The position numbers and the translations under genes are program-made. From a virus: 64,000 nucleotides of DNA. Shown piece after piece: positions 32,820 to 41,799 of this stretch; the stretch's first letter is position 1; each line of letters starts with the position of its first letter. The notes under the pieces were generated by a model. That model had not been told where the DNA came from and made no database searches. It saw only the letters and a list, made by a program, of their open reading frames with translations. The stretch spans positions 1-64,000 of the IMG/VR virus record IMGVR_UViG_3300042451_001197, one strand, 5' to 3'.

Positions 32820-34445
32820 GTGAAAAAAATAATTTTCATACTATCATTCTTAATAAGTTGTGTCATTAATTCACAAGTTTCTTCCGTTTATACGTTTAGT
32901 GAAACTACAGGCACATATACACCAATAACAGGTGGGGTTCAGTTGGTAACAACTACTGGTGGTGTCACATCATACGATACTGATGGTAGTAGTGTTACAT
33001 TATCAAGTGGTTCACAATTTGTATTTAATGGTTCAACCATAACATCTGTTAATATGACCGCGGATGGTTCATTGTGGTTAAATCCAACAACTACAACAAC
33101 AGGAAATGGGGTTACTGGCCCAATCTCTTCAAATAGTGGTGCGGCGGGTGTAATTTCCGCTTTGGGTATGGATTTAAGAAGTACCGCAATAAGTTCACAA
33201 CTCTATGAAAGAAGGTGGGAAGATTTAGGTTCAGAGGTAGTATTTCAATGGCAAAATTGTGCAAGGTATCTTCAAAGTAGTACGGAACGTTTTTCATTTC
33301 AAATTAGAATTGAAAAATCAACTGGTAATATTAGAGTAGTTTATGGTAATATGACAACTATCGCCAATAGTACAACATATCAACCACAAGTTGGTTTAAG
33401 GGGTACAACCAATGCGGACTACAACACAAGGAGATTGACAAACTCAGTTCCAGACGCTTCTCCAAATTGGGGAGCCCCTAATGGAACCACGGCCGGAACA
33501 TCAAATGCACATACTTGTAGATTCACCAGTAATGGTACTTGTTACCCAACATCAGGGTTAATTTTTATTTGGACATATACCGGTGCGCCTAACAATAACG
33601 ATTTTTGTTCAAATGCAACGACAATAACTACACCATATTCGAGCGGTATTGTTTCCACCATAGGTTCAACTTCTGATGTACCTAATAGTACGTCAAGTTG
33701 TGCCACTCAATCGAATAATGTTTGGTATAAAATAACGGGTACAGATAAGAATTTAATTGCTTCCACTTGTAATAATTCAACCAATTTTGATACGGAAATA
33801 AGAGTTTATACAGGTACTTGCGGGTCTTTGAATACTATGGTTGAGGTTGATTGTAATGATGATGAAGCGACTTGCGCTTATAGTACCGTTCAATCCGTTG
33901 TAACTTGGTGCGCAACTAGTGGTGTTAATTATTACATTTCAGTTGGTTACTTCTCATCTACAGGTGGTACTGGTAATTTTATATTGTCAGTCACCGAAAA
34001 TGGTGTTTGTGGTGCGGCATTACCAATTGAGTTATTAGATTTTAGTGGTAAATTTATTGAAAATTATAACTTATTAAATTGGGTTACGACATTAGAAATT
34101 AATAACGATTTTTTCACAATCGAAAGAAGTATTAATGGCTCTGATTGGGAATTTACCGATAATATTGATGGTTCCGGTAATAGTTCTATAAAAAAAGAAT
34201 ATAATTATAAAGATTATAAATTTGTCGATAAACAAATAAATTACTACAGATTAAAACAAACCGATTATAACGGAAATTTTAAATACTTTAATGTCATCAG
34301 TATCGATAATACTAATTTAAAAAAACGTCAATTAATTAAAATGACTGATATTTTAGGTAGACCTGTTTCATCCGAATATGTGGGAATTATTTTCCTAATA
34401 TATGACGATGGTAGTTATGAAAAAATAATTAAATTTATGAACTAA
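32820..34445 (+). CDS. Secreted protein with PPC-like domain and T9SS-type C-terminus
   Basis: 541 residues, GTG start 8 nt after AAAAGGAA, a Shine-Dalgarno-like stretch that is rare in this window. Signal peptide MKKIIFILSFLISCVINSQ. Residues about 60-240 are beta-rich (galactose-binding-like); 255-390 a PPC-like domain (FDTEIRVYTGTCG, YYISVGYF) with six or more cysteines. Then the flavobacterial PIELLDFSG...FFTIERSINGSDWEF module and a short C-terminal sorting tail ending RPVSSEYVGIIFLIYDDGSY. It is probably exported through the host T9SS. The FDTxxxVYTGxCG block is shared with the adhesin at 5547. Confidence 0.8.
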   Translation: MKKIIFILSFLISCVINSQVSSVYTFSETTGTYTPITGGVQLVTTTGGVTSYDTDGSSVTLSSGSQFVFNGSTITSVNMTADGSLWLNPTTTTTGNGVTGPISSNSGAAGVISALGMDLRSTAISSQLYERRWEDLGSEVVFQWQNCARYLQSSTERFSFQIRIEKSTGNIRVVYGNMTTIANSTTYQPQVGLRGTTNADYNTRRLTNSVPDASPNWGAPNGTTAGTSNAHTCRFTSNGTCYPTSGLIFIWTYTGAPNNNDFCSNATTITTPYSSGIVSTIGSTSDVPNSTSSCATQSNNVWYKITGTDKNLIASTCNNSTNFDTEIRVYTGTCGSLNTMVEVDCNDDEATCAYSTVQSVVTWCATSGVNYYISVGYFSSTGGTGNFILSVTENGVCGAALPIELLDFSGKFIENYNLLNWVTTLEINNDFFTIERSINGSDWEFTDNIDGSGNSSIKKEYNYKDYKFVDKQINYYRLKQTDYNGNFKYFNVISIDNTNLKKRQLIKMTDILGRPVSSEYVGIIFLIYDDGSYEKIIKFMN

Positions 34446-34448
34446 TAT

Positions 34449-34772
34449 ATGTCAAAAAAAACCACAAAATATCAAAAAATAATTAAAGAGTGGAAAGATG
34501 CCACCACAAAAGAAATATGGGAAGGTATTAGAGATAATTTTATATTTGGTTTTATTGGAGCAACTCTAGTTGTTTTTATTTCAACAAAATCTGATTTAGC
34601 GGTCTTAATTGGGTATTTGACTTATTATTCATTTATGGGTAAAATAGTTAACCGACCTAAATATGTTACAGATTTGGGTAAATTAATAGTATTTCCATTA
34701 CCATCGGCTTTAGGGGCTTTCACAGGATATAAAGTTTCCTATATGTTAATAAAATACATTATGTATTTATAA
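34449..34772 (+). CDS. Small multi-pass membrane protein
   Basis: 107 residues: basic head (MSKKTTKYQKIIKEWKD), then hydrophobic segments near 28-45, 50-62 and 78-95. Three bases separate it from the T9SS gene. No family recognised. Confidence 0.55.
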   Translation: MSKKTTKYQKIIKEWKDATTKEIWEGIRDNFIFGFIGATLVVFISTKSDLAVLIGYLTYYSFMGKIVNRPKYVTDLGKLIVFPLPSALGAFTGYKVSYMLIKYIMYL

Positions 34773-34779
34773 TTTTTAA

Positions 34780-35382
34780 ATGAAATTAAACACAAATATA
34801 CCTTATTTTAAATGTTTAGTTAAACAATCTTATTTTACTAAAAATAAAGAACACGAAAACATATATAATAATTGTTACGCTTTCGGAATTCAATCAGTAC
34901 CTTCTAAAATTTTAACATTTCACGTTATTACTGATTATGGTATGGTAAGATCAAGAGTCCCAATATCTGAAATATATTTAAAAGAACCTAAAAATGACGT
35001 TCCTTTTTATTTTAAACAACTTTGGGATTGTTTTGGTTATGATGTATCAATAACAACTTATGATTTTTTAAAGGAGAATAGATGTGAAGTTTTATTAAGG
35101 GATAAAACAAAGGTTTGGGCGACGTATATATTCACCGTTGATTGGTATGATAATCCTTTTAGTGATGAACCGTCAGATTATAAATGCGGTCATATTTTAG
35201 TGTCTGACGATGGTTATTTATTATGTATGCCAAATAACAGAATTTATTGGAGAGACTCTAATTGGGTAACTAAAGAATTTCCCGTATTACCGCAAGAAAT
35301 AAAAGTAGATACTGATTTACCTAGTGTTGAAAGTATTTCAGATAGATGGGTTTCAGACGACACAGATTCATTTTACTATTAA
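34780..35382 (+). CDS. Conserved phage protein (QLWDCF motif)
   Basis: 200 residues: FKCLVKQSYFT, YAFGIQSVPSKILTFHVITD, FKQLWDCFGYDVSITTYDFL, YIFTVDWYDNPF, and CGHILVSDDGYLLCMPNNRI. I recognise the QLWDCFSYxxSV...FTVDW...HKCGH...QPNNR pattern from many phage genomes, where it is uncharacterised. First of four overlapping small plus-strand genes. Confidence 0.7.
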   Translation: MKLNTNIPYFKCLVKQSYFTKNKEHENIYNNCYAFGIQSVPSKILTFHVITDYGMVRSRVPISEIYLKEPKNDVPFYFKQLWDCFGYDVSITTYDFLKENRCEVLLRDKTKVWATYIFTVDWYDNPFSDEPSDYKCGHILVSDDGYLLCMPNNRIYWRDSNWVTKEFPVLPQEIKVDTDLPSVESISDRWVSDDTDSFYY

Positions 35383-35412
35383 AAAATTATTTATTATCTT
35401 TATAAAAAAACT

Positions 35413-35598
35413 ATGGAAAATTTGTATAACTACGTATTTTGGTACAATTCTTATCAAGAATTATGGTACGCAATCGAAACAACTAAGTACACCGAATTTA
35501 TGTCGGGACATCTCAGAGATGAAAATACTCTAACCTCAAATAAAATTGAGACTTTAATTGAGTTAATTAATAATCCGGCTCGTATACCTGAAGAATGA
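35413..35598 (+). CDS. Small conserved phage protein
   Basis: 61 residues: LYNYVFWYNSYQELWYAIET, YTEFMSG, IETLIELINNP. The pattern (YVFxYNxYxxLWxA) is one I recall from small phage proteins. TATTTAT lies about 20 nt upstream. Confidence 0.65.
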   Translation: MENLYNYVFWYNSYQELWYAIETTKYTEFMSGHLRDENTLTSNKIETLIELINNPARIPEE

Positions 35599-35756
35599 TT
35601 TGGGATATTACAATATTAAAAAAAGTGGATGACCATTTCATTGTTATGAATGTTAATGGTGATACTCATCTAATAAACCGAGACTCTTTGAATGTCTTTT
35701 TAAGAAACGGAAGAGTTTCAAATGCAAAAGAATTTGGTTTCGATGATAAAAAATAG
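35595..35756 (+). CDS. Small hypothetical protein
   Basis: 53 residues (MIWDITILKKVDDHFIVMNV...RVSNAKEFGFDDKK). The ATG overlaps the TGA of the preceding gene, and its 3' end overlaps the next gene, the normal geometry of this operon. Beta-hairpin-like; function unknown. Confidence 0.55.
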   Translation: MIWDITILKKVDDHFIVMNVNGDTHLINRDSLNVFLRNGRVSNAKEFGFDDKK

Positions 35757-36402
35757 AACACCTTATGTTGGTAAGATAAAACTATTATTTGAGAAACATC
35801 CTCATTATAGGTCGTCAGATAGTTTATTAAATAAAGTTCATTTTGATTTTGGTTTTACAAAATTAGTTAGTCGCATGTTTCCAAATAAAACTAAAGAGTT
35901 AGGTTGGGAAATAGATAAACGTAAAATAAACTTAATTAATAAAAACACAGGAGGATATATACGAAATTATATTCATAATGATTTTGTTTTAGAGAATTCT
36001 TTTTTGGGTGATAATGGATTATATATTGGAGACATCGAAACAGGATGGTGGTATTACAACAATAACTTTAAAGTTTGTGACGATTATCCAAAAGGAGTTG
36101 CCGAGGTTTGGAGGTTTGGTAAATTAGAAGGTTATTACGGATATACTCACAGGGGTGGTCAGACCTTTACTATTGGTGATAAATTATTTGACGAGAATTG
36201 GATTCCTACTTTTGATGAGTTAGATGAATATTGGATCGAATCATATGAACAATCAACAGGAATTGAGGTTAAAAATATTAACGATGAATTTTTAAGTGAG
36301 ATAGTTTCTTATATACCATTTAAGAAAAGAGGTTCTGTCACAATATCCAATTTTGAGGAATGTAAGCAATCCGCAATAAATATGTCAAAATATCTTTCTT
36401 AG
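35743..36402 (+). CDS. Conserved hypothetical phage protein
   Basis: Start chosen at 35743 (219 residues; overlaps the upstream stop by 14 nt). Blocks: YVGKIKLLFEKHPHYRSSDS, WYYNNNFKVCDDYPKGVAEV, GYYGYTHRGGQTFTIGD (Gly-rich), EYWIESYE. No catalytic signature seen; looks like a family protein of phages. Confidence 0.55.
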   Translation: MIKNRTPYVGKIKLLFEKHPHYRSSDSLLNKVHFDFGFTKLVSRMFPNKTKELGWEIDKRKINLINKNTGGYIRNYIHNDFVLENSFLGDNGLYIGDIETGWWYYNNNFKVCDDYPKGVAEVWRFGKLEGYYGYTHRGGQTFTIGDKLFDENWIPTFDELDEYWIESYEQSTGIEVKNINDEFLSEIVSYIPFKKRGSVTISNFEECKQSAINMSKYLS

Positions 36403-36415
36403 ATATTTATTATTT

Positions 36416-36805
36416 ATGAAGGTAACCATAATTCATAAACAATCCGGAATTCCTGAAAAACAATATAAATTTTACGATAAGTTTATTGAGTTTTTACAGG
36501 AAGAAATTCCATTACGAGAAGATTTAACAATTTTATTTATCTCTGAAAGATTTGGTAGTATGACAACAGGAAGTAGAGATGAAAAGGGTAGATTACGTAT
36601 TCTAACTAAAAATAGAATAAATAGAGATATATTTAGAACTATCGCTCACGAATGGGTTCACGAAAATCAAATGAAGGTTTTAAAAAGAAAAAAAGGACCT
36701 GATATTGGTGGTCAAAATGAAGATGAGGCGAATGCCAAAGCCGGAAGTTTAATCAAGAAATTTGAAAAAAGACACCCAAATTTAGAAAAATTAATGTACG
36801 CCTAA
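36416..36805 (+). CDS. Small zincin with HEWVHENQ motif
   Basis: 129 residues: FRTIAHEWVHENQMKVLKRK near residue 80 carries HExxH, followed by ENEDEANAKAG-type residues (NEDEANAKAGSLIKKF) whose glutamate is a likely third zinc ligand. The size and layout fit minimal phage metallopeptidases. TATTTAT lies 5 nt before the ATG. Confidence 0.7.
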   Translation: MKVTIIHKQSGIPEKQYKFYDKFIEFLQEEIPLREDLTILFISERFGSMTTGSRDEKGRLRILTKNRINRDIFRTIAHEWVHENQMKVLKRKKGPDIGGQNEDEANAKAGSLIKKFEKRHPNLEKLMYA

Positions 36806-36827
36806 ATCAATAGACGTACAATTTAAT

Positions 36828-37259
36828 TTAAGCAATTCCGACCACTTCTAAATCAAAGATTAGTTTTTTACCCGCCAAAGGATGGTTAGCATCTACGATA
36901 ACACTTTCATCTTTTACCTCAATTATTTTAACCATAATCGGTCCTTGAGGACCATTGCCTTGTAAGGTATCACCAACTTTTGGATTTTCAGGTATTTGAT
37001 TCTTAGGGACTTCAGCAGTCATCTCAATCAAATACTCTCCATAAGCGTCAGAAGGATTAATTTCGATGGTCTTCTTCTCACCTTCAGTCATTTCCAAAAG
37101 ACCATTTTCAAAACCAGGAATTAATTGCCCTTCACCGATTTTTGATTCCAAAGGATCCCTACCTTCAATCATAGAAGTATCGAAAATTGTTCCGTCTTCT
37201 AATCTACCTGTGTAATTCACCTTTACGGTGTCTCCATTTTTTATTTTTTTCATTTCCAT
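36828..37259 (-). CDS. SlyD-type FKBP peptidyl-prolyl isomerase
   Basis: 143 residues: FKBP core (GDTVKVNYTGRLEDGTIFDT, LIPGFENGLLEMTEGEKKTI, PSDAYGEY) with an inserted IF chaperone flap (about 75-120; VPKNQIPENPKVGDTLQG, VDANHPLAGKKLIFDLEV). This is the SlyD/FkpB arrangement that combines prolyl isomerase and chaperone activity. It lacks the His-rich metal-binding tail of E. coli SlyD. Together with DnaK it points to a phage-encoded folding toolkit. Confidence 0.9.
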   Translation of the reverse strand: MEMKKIKNGDTVKVNYTGRLEDGTIFDTSMIEGRDPLESKIGEGQLIPGFENGLLEMTEGEKKTIEINPSDAYGEYLIEMTAEVPKNQIPENPKVGDTLQGNGPQGPIMVKIIEVKDESVIVDANHPLAGKKLIFDLEVVGIA

Positions 37260-37323
37260 CTTTTTAGATAATTATAATAATAAAAAAAAGATAAATCAAA
37301 TTATTTTTTTAAAATAAAATTTT

Positions 37324-37331
37324 TATTTTTG
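37324..37331 (+). promoter_or_regulatory. TAnnTTTG promoter box
   Basis: TATTTTTG, 17 nt before the ATG at 37349. Confidence 0.5.
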
Positions 37332-37348
37332 TAACAAATATTAAAGAT

Positions 37349-37519
37349 ATGTCTAACGAAAAACATTTAGAAGAAATTTTACACGAATTACACATTAGAG
37401 GTTTAATAAACATTTTTAATGAAAAGATAAAAGATTTAAATTTTAAAGATGGTAGAGATAGATACTATACTGAGGTATTTAAAATTTATGAAGAAATCAT
37501 ATTAATTCAAAAGAATTAA
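37349..37519 (+). CDS. Small helical protein
   Basis: 56 residues, helical (HLEEILHELHIRGLINIFNE, YTEVFKIYEEIILIQKN). The promoter upstream and the HELH...YEEI layout, familiar from small phage proteins, support it. Its 3' end overlaps the convergent gene by 23 nt. Confidence 0.5.
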   Translation: MSNEKHLEEILHELHIRGLINIFNEKIKDLNFKDGRDRYYTEVFKIYEEIILIQKN

Positions 37520-37769
37520 CTAACATAAATTTTTCCCCATAAAGACCTGTATATTTCCAAGATTCTTCCATAATATAATTAATACCATCATTCTGTATTA
37601 AATTAAAAGAATCTACGTCCTTAACGTGTAATGTACAATCTATGGAGTAATAATGCCCGTTTGTTGAGTATCTAACTTCATTTATGGTGACATACGAACC
37701 AGGTCCATATAATAGTTCAATATCTTCTTTATGAATATTATTTACCATTATCATCAAACACTTCTTCAT
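37497..37769 (-). CDS. Hypothetical protein
   Basis: 90 residues, mixed alpha/beta (GPGSYVTINEVRYS, YYSIDCTLHVKDVDSF, MEESWKYTGLYG). An internal ATG a few codons in is a possible alternative start. No family recognised. Confidence 0.5.
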   Translation of the reverse strand: MKKCLMIMVNNIHKEDIELLYGPGSYVTINEVRYSTNGHYYSIDCTLHVKDVDSFNLIQNDGINYIMEESWKYTGLYGEKFMLVNSFELI

Positions 37770-37825
37770 ATCTATAATTATAATGAAAAATGTTTATTAT
37801 TTAAATGAATAGATATTTATAAATT

Positions 37826-38155
37826 ATGAGATTTATTATAACAGAATCCCAAAATAATTTTCTATGGTTACTTAGAAGATTACACGACCCTGAAATTAAA
37901 GACCATTTAACTGAAATAGTTGTTGAGGGTCTTGATATCTATAACCCTTGTGATTATACTCTTGATGAGTATGTGAATATAATTGTAGAAGGTTCGGCAG
38001 AAACATTCATTCTATCTTATGAAGATAAATTTACAGGTAAAGAAAATATAGATTCATTACGTCAATTTATAAAAGAATTCATAATTGATAATTATGACAC
38101 TATCATATCTAAACATTACGATTTTATAATAAACGAATTCGATGATTGCGTTTAA
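37826..38155 (+). CDS. Tagged small protein, ITESQ-WLLRR subgroup
   Basis: 109 residues. The tag MRFIITESQNNFLWLLRRLH is nearly the same as that of the minus-strand gene at 48463 (MKFIITESQSNRMWLLRRYD), while the rest of the two proteins differs. The remainder is acidic and helical. ATATTTAT lies 5 nt before the ATG. Confidence 0.65.
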   Translation: MRFIITESQNNFLWLLRRLHDPEIKDHLTEIVVEGLDIYNPCDYTLDEYVNIIVEGSAETFILSYEDKFTGKENIDSLRQFIKEFIIDNYDTIISKHYDFIINEFDDCV

Positions 38156-38264
38156 TTTACCATTATCCCCATATTTATAGATGGTAATATTAATATGATT
38201 TGATTTTTTTTAAAAATTAAATTAATATTTGTTTATAATAAACCTACGATATATATAAAAACAT

Positions 38265-38978
38265 ATGGGAAAGGATATGAGAGACCTACTTGATGGGTAT
38301 GGTAAAATATTAAACGAGTCCGACTACACTAGTCTTAAACGTAGATTATCGGGGGAATTATTTGCGGAAATTAAATCTCATCAAAAATCACAAATACAAG
38401 AAAGTTCACTTAATAGAATTTTACATCACGTTAGTGAACACGATTGTGCGGTCATCACCGCTTTTAGAAAAAAATTAATTAATTGTGTGAATGGTGAAGA
38501 AAGTGAAAATGTTTTAAACATTAAAACAAATAAAGGAAGAAATATCACTCTAAAATCCACATTATTGTATTTGGGTTATCAAGTTACTGAAGTTAAAGGT
38601 ACTTATATCGAAAATTATATGCAAGAAAATGAAGTTGAGGTTAAAGAAGATAGTTTTTTTGTGGTTAACTCTGATGACAATCCTAAATTTTCTCAAGATA
38701 TGTTTGATTTAGGTGAGTTATTTTGTCAAGATAGTGTGTTAATGTTCACAAATGGGGGTGGTAATAATTACTTGATAGGTACTAACAATTCCGATTTTCC
38801 TGGTTACGAACAAAAATCTCAATTAGGTAAGATTAAACCGGGAATGGAGGGTGAATTTATGACTAAAGTTGGTGGAAGACCTTTTATGACTGAAGATTTT
38901 AAAACTCTACAAATCAACACAAAAAAATTAGTTACCGAAATCGGTAGACCAATTGCTCAACACATAAGAAAAAAATAA
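38265..38978 (+). CDS. Tagged DUF3293-like protein
   Basis: 237 residues. The N-terminus MGKDMRDLLDGYGKILNESD ends a helix in L-N-E. The body HDCAVITAFRK, LLYLGYQVTEVKGTYIENY, EDSFFVVNSDD, FCQDSVLMF and YLIGTN resembles the DUF3293 fold (AxITA...G...VxEE.FlV). I recall the same protein from other phages. Function unknown; the final 60 residues carry the conserved GEFMTKVGGRPF. Confidence 0.65.
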   Translation: MGKDMRDLLDGYGKILNESDYTSLKRRLSGELFAEIKSHQKSQIQESSLNRILHHVSEHDCAVITAFRKKLINCVNGEESENVLNIKTNKGRNITLKSTLLYLGYQVTEVKGTYIENYMQENEVEVKEDSFFVVNSDDNPKFSQDMFDLGELFCQDSVLMFTNGGGNNYLIGTNNSDFPGYEQKSQLGKIKPGMEGEFMTKVGGRPFMTEDFKTLQINTKKLVTEIGRPIAQHIRKK

Positions 38979-39020
38979 TTTTTTTATCATTTAAAATTTT
39001 GATTTTTCTAATTTATTTAC

Positions 39021-39028
39021 TAAATTTG
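39021..39028 (+). promoter_or_regulatory. TAnnTTTG promoter, leaderless
   Basis: TAAATTTG, 4 nt before the ATG at 39033, with TTTG about 20 nt upstream. Confidence 0.6.
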
Positions 39029-39032
39029 TTTT

Positions 39033-39251
39033 ATGGAATTTATAGAAATCAAAAACGAATTTAATTGGGTTATTAAAATCTTAAACTCAAGTAAGACTAA
39101 AGAACATATTTCGGCATCCGAAAAATTATTTGAAAATTTTATAAAAAAATGGGATTTTGAAATATCGGACATTATGAAATTAAAATATCAAAACGAGTTT
39201 AATTTACTAAAAAACGATAAAATTTCAGATTTATTTTTACAAAAAGTTTAA
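39033..39251 (+). CDS. Small hypothetical protein
   Basis: 72 residues, helical, charged (FIEIKNEFNWVIKILNSSKT, EKLFENFIKKWDFEI). The host-type promoter just before the ATG supports it. Confidence 0.55.
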   Translation: MEFIEIKNEFNWVIKILNSSKTKEHISASEKLFENFIKKWDFEISDIMKLKYQNEFNLLKNDKISDLFLQKV

Positions 39252-39275
39252 TTTTTTTATTTCAGAAATAATTTG

Positions 39276-39283
39276 TATCTTTG
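39276..39283 (+). promoter_or_regulatory. TAnnTTTG promoter, leaderless
   Basis: TATCTTTG, 4 nt before the ATG at 39288; it decides that start over one five codons earlier. Confidence 0.65.
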
Positions 39284-39287
39284 TATT

Positions 39288-39839
39288 ATGAAAAAAGTAA
39301 TTGAAAACATTGGACTTTGGTGGAAATTTGAGGGTAGATATTACCACAAAGATTTTGTCAATGGTATTAAAAATCTAATCAGATGGTTTCCAACTATTTG
39401 GAAAGATAGAGATTGGGACGACCATTTCATTTGGGAAATAATGATGAAGAAAATTACCTTTCAAGCCGATTACATTGGTAAAAGAGATTTTCATACTCGA
39501 GCTAAACGTGATGCTGAAATAATGATGACCTGTGTTAGGTTGATGGGTAAAGTTCGTGAAGAGTATTACCATATGGAATATATGGATTATCACGAGTCTA
39601 CATATGATTTTGTTGATTGTGATACACCAGGACATAAGGAATTGAAAATCACTGAAGTATCTGAAAACTTTGATGACTACTTCAAAAAATATCCAAGAAC
39701 TTATAAAAATATTTTGAGTGAAAATCCCAATGAGTCAAAAAGTAGAATTGCGTCATTAATTTCTATGGAAAATCATAGAAAAGCAAAAAGAGTACTGTTC
39801 AAATTAATGGAGAATAATATAGAGGCTTGGTGGGATTAA
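39288..39839 (+). CDS. Conserved phage protein (IRWFPTIWKDRDWDD)
   Basis: 183 residues: GIKNLIRWFPTIWKDRDWDD, YIGKRDFHTRAKRDAEIMMT, VREEYYHMEYMDYHE. I recognise the NLIKWFPVIWKDRDWD...HTRAKRDAEIMM pattern from many phages of unrelated hosts. It is uncharacterised; the conserved Trp/Asp/His residues suggest an enzyme or nucleic acid binder, which is inference. Confidence 0.75.
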   Translation: MKKVIENIGLWWKFEGRYYHKDFVNGIKNLIRWFPTIWKDRDWDDHFIWEIMMKKITFQADYIGKRDFHTRAKRDAEIMMTCVRLMGKVREEYYHMEYMDYHESTYDFVDCDTPGHKELKITEVSENFDDYFKKYPRTYKNILSENPNESKSRIASLISMENHRKAKRVLFKLMENNIEAWWD

Positions 39840-39863
39840 TTTGGTAAATTAAAATAAATTTTG

Positions 39864-39871
39864 TATCTTCG
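39864..39871 (+). promoter_or_regulatory. TAnnTTTG-like promoter, leaderless
   Basis: TATCTTCG (one mismatch), 4 nt before the ATG at 39876. Confidence 0.5.
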
Positions 39872-39875
39872 TACT

Positions 39876-40082
39876 ATGATAATAAACATAACAACCTTGG
39901 ATTTTTTTACAATTAAACGTACTGTAGAATTTATTAAATCTCAACCTGATTATGATAATCAAGGGGTTAGAAAATACGTTTTCGATAGAGCTAAAGAATT
40001 AGGTATTTCTATTAGGGAGTGTATTGATGACTTACAAATATCTGCAATTGATTTATATGTTGACAAAAATTTTGTAAATTAA
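39876..40082 (+). CDS. Small hypothetical protein
   Basis: 68 residues (TTLDFFTIKRTVEFIKSQPD, YVFDRAKELGISIRECIDDL). Start chosen from promoter spacing. Helical, DNA-binding-like size; no family recognised. Confidence 0.55.
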   Translation: MIINITTLDFFTIKRTVEFIKSQPDYDNQGVRKYVFDRAKELGISIRECIDDLQISAIDLYVDKNFVN

Positions 40083-40093
40083 AATAAATTACG

Positions 40094-40101
40094 TATCTTT
40101 G
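40094..40101 (+). promoter_or_regulatory. TAnnTTTG promoter, leaderless
   Basis: TATCTTTG, 4 nt before the ATG at 40106. Confidence 0.65.
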
Positions 40102-40105
40102 TATT

Positions 40106-40795
40106 ATGAAAATCACATTTATATCCGACACTCACAATAAACACAATCAGATAACCAAAGATTTACCAGGTGGTGATTTGTTGATTCATGCTGGTGATAT
40201 ATCTTCGATGGGATATAAACACGAAATTCAACAATTTTGTAAGTGGTTTAATGGTTTAGATAATTACACTAATAAAATCTTTATCGCTGGTAATCACGAT
40301 TGGGGATTTCAAGACAACCCAGAACAAACCAAAGAAATTTTAGATTTCTATAAGAATATTACTTACCTACAAGACCAAATCGATATGATTGGTGAAAATA
40401 CTGAAGATATGATTAAGGTATGGGGTAGTCCTTGGCAACCTGAATTTTATAATTGGGCTTTCAATCTACCTCGTAATGGTGAGGAACTAAAAGGTAAATG
40501 GGATTTGATTCCTAATGATATTGATATTCTAATAACACACGGACCTGCTTGGGGTTATGTTGATAAAATTTTTGGTAGTCAAACTCCGTTAGGTTGTGAA
40601 CTACTGACCACAAAAATAAAGGAAATAAAACCAAAAATTCACGTTTGCGGACATATCCATAGCGCTCGTAATGTAGTTTTTGATGGAAACACTCATTTTA
40701 TTAACGCATCTGTATTAAATGAGAGTTATTTTTACGATTACAAACCATTCACGGTAGAATGGAATCCAAAAACAAATGAAATTGAGTTCCTGTAA
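40106..40795 (+). CDS. Metallophosphoesterase, MPPED-like
   Basis: 229 residues with all metal ligands: FISDTHNKH, LIHAGDISSMG, IAGNHDWGF, ITHGPAWGYVDK and VCGHIHSARN. The THGP-x-x-GxxD form and size match the MPPED1/2-like cyclic-nucleotide phosphodiesterase group, also common in phages. Substrate not predictable; cyclic nucleotide signals (defence messengers) are a possibility to test. Followed by a strong terminator. Confidence 0.85.
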   Translation: MKITFISDTHNKHNQITKDLPGGDLLIHAGDISSMGYKHEIQQFCKWFNGLDNYTNKIFIAGNHDWGFQDNPEQTKEILDFYKNITYLQDQIDMIGENTEDMIKVWGSPWQPEFYNWAFNLPRNGEELKGKWDLIPNDIDILITHGPAWGYVDKIFGSQTPLGCELLTTKIKEIKPKIHVCGHIHSARNVVFDGNTHFINASVLNESYFYDYKPFTVEWNPKTNEIEFL

Positions 40796-40797
40796 AG

Positions 40798-40826
40798 AAA
40801 AAACCCCTCAATAGAGGGGTTTTTTA
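40798..40826. terminator. Bidirectional terminator
   Basis: CCCCTC / GAGGGG with loop AATA, flanked by A6 and T6, between convergent genes ending at 40795 and 40827. Confidence 0.85.
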
Positions 40827-41423
40827 TTAAGACAATAATTTATAATATTCTTTAAAGTGTTTTATCCTGTCGGCAAGACCTATATTACCACCATTAACTC
40901 TTTTTGTTACTTGAGTTACCACATCATCAGTTGCTCCTTTATCGCAAATCGTCCATAACTTATTACTATCAAAGAAAAAGGCTGCGGATGATAACGGATA
41001 TTTGGTTGCAACTAAATCAGGATTAGATGTACAATCTTCACCAATAAATTTTGTAAATTTTTCATAATTCACCTTTCCGGTTAATTGTATAAAACCTCTA
41101 CCTCTAAATTTAAAGCCTTCCTTAGTTGTTTCATCACCATTACCCATTCTACTACCATACACTCTTGATGCAATTTTTTCGGGGTTTCTTGCGTAAGATT
41201 CCGCTAAATTACCAGGAAAGTATTTTGGAAAAATTTTCATAAGACCATCTTTAGAGTAATTTAGATTCTCAGACACCGCCTTAAAATTTCCTGATTCGTG
41301 AGCACATTGCGATAAGAAGTGCGCTAATCTAAGATTAGAGTTTATATTAAATTTACTAATTGCATCGGGTAATTCCTTCATAACTGATTCAGGAATGTGA
41401 CCTCTTAATTTTTCAATATTCAT
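40827..41423 (-). CDS. GH19 endolysin (chitinase-like lysozyme)
   Basis: 198 residues. AHFLSQCAHESGNFKAVSEN (catalytic Glu at about residue 43), YGSRMGNGDETTKEGFKFRG and RGRGFIQLTGKVNYEKF are diagnostic of phage GH19 lysozymes that cleave the glycan strand of peptidoglycan. No signal peptide, so it needs a holin or equivalent to reach the wall. The genes directly upstream on the same strand (41425, 41800) form an operon with it; one may serve in lysis or packaging. Confidence 0.92.
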   Translation of the reverse strand: MNIEKLRGHIPESVMKELPDAISKFNINSNLRLAHFLSQCAHESGNFKAVSENLNYSKDGLMKIFPKYFPGNLAESYARNPEKIASRVYGSRMGNGDETTKEGFKFRGRGFIQLTGKVNYEKFTKFIGEDCTSNPDLVATKYPLSSAAFFFDSNKLWTICDKGATDDVVTQVTKRVNGGNIGLADRIKHFKEYYKLLS

Positions 41424-41424
41424 T

Positions 41425-41799
41425 TTATAAATTTTTTAAATATTCACTTAATAAATTAATATCCCAAGATATTTCGTTTAATATTTCTACCACATTACTA
41501 TCATCTCTATTGTAATAAAATTTTTCAGGGTCTTTAATTTCTTTAATTAAATTAAAGAAATAATCCTGTTGTTTAACAGGTATATAATTTTTTAAAGTGT
41601 TATATAGATTCTCGGTTAATATTATTAATAAAGTACCAATACTATAGGGGTATTCATTTTTTTGAATTTTCTCCGTAACCTCAATATACAATAGAGAAAT
41701 TATTCTAAACAAATTAGATATTCTCTCCTTTAATTCAGTATTTTGACTTAAAAGACCTGTAAATAATTCTTTTATAAAATTTATAATATCGGTCCACAT
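41425..41799 (-). CDS. Hypothetical protein next to endolysin
   Basis: 124 residues. The N-terminus WTDIINFIKELFTGLLSQN is an amphipathic helix; the rest is helical (LFRIISLLYIEVTEKI). It abuts both the endolysin and the tagged gene at 41800. A lysis role is possible from position only. Confidence 0.5.
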   Translation of the reverse strand: MWTDIINFIKELFTGLLSQNTELKERISNLFRIISLLYIEVTEKIQKNEYPYSIGTLLIILTENLYNTLKNYIPVKQQDYFFNLIKEIKDPEKFYYNRDDSNVVEILNEISWDINLLSEYLKNL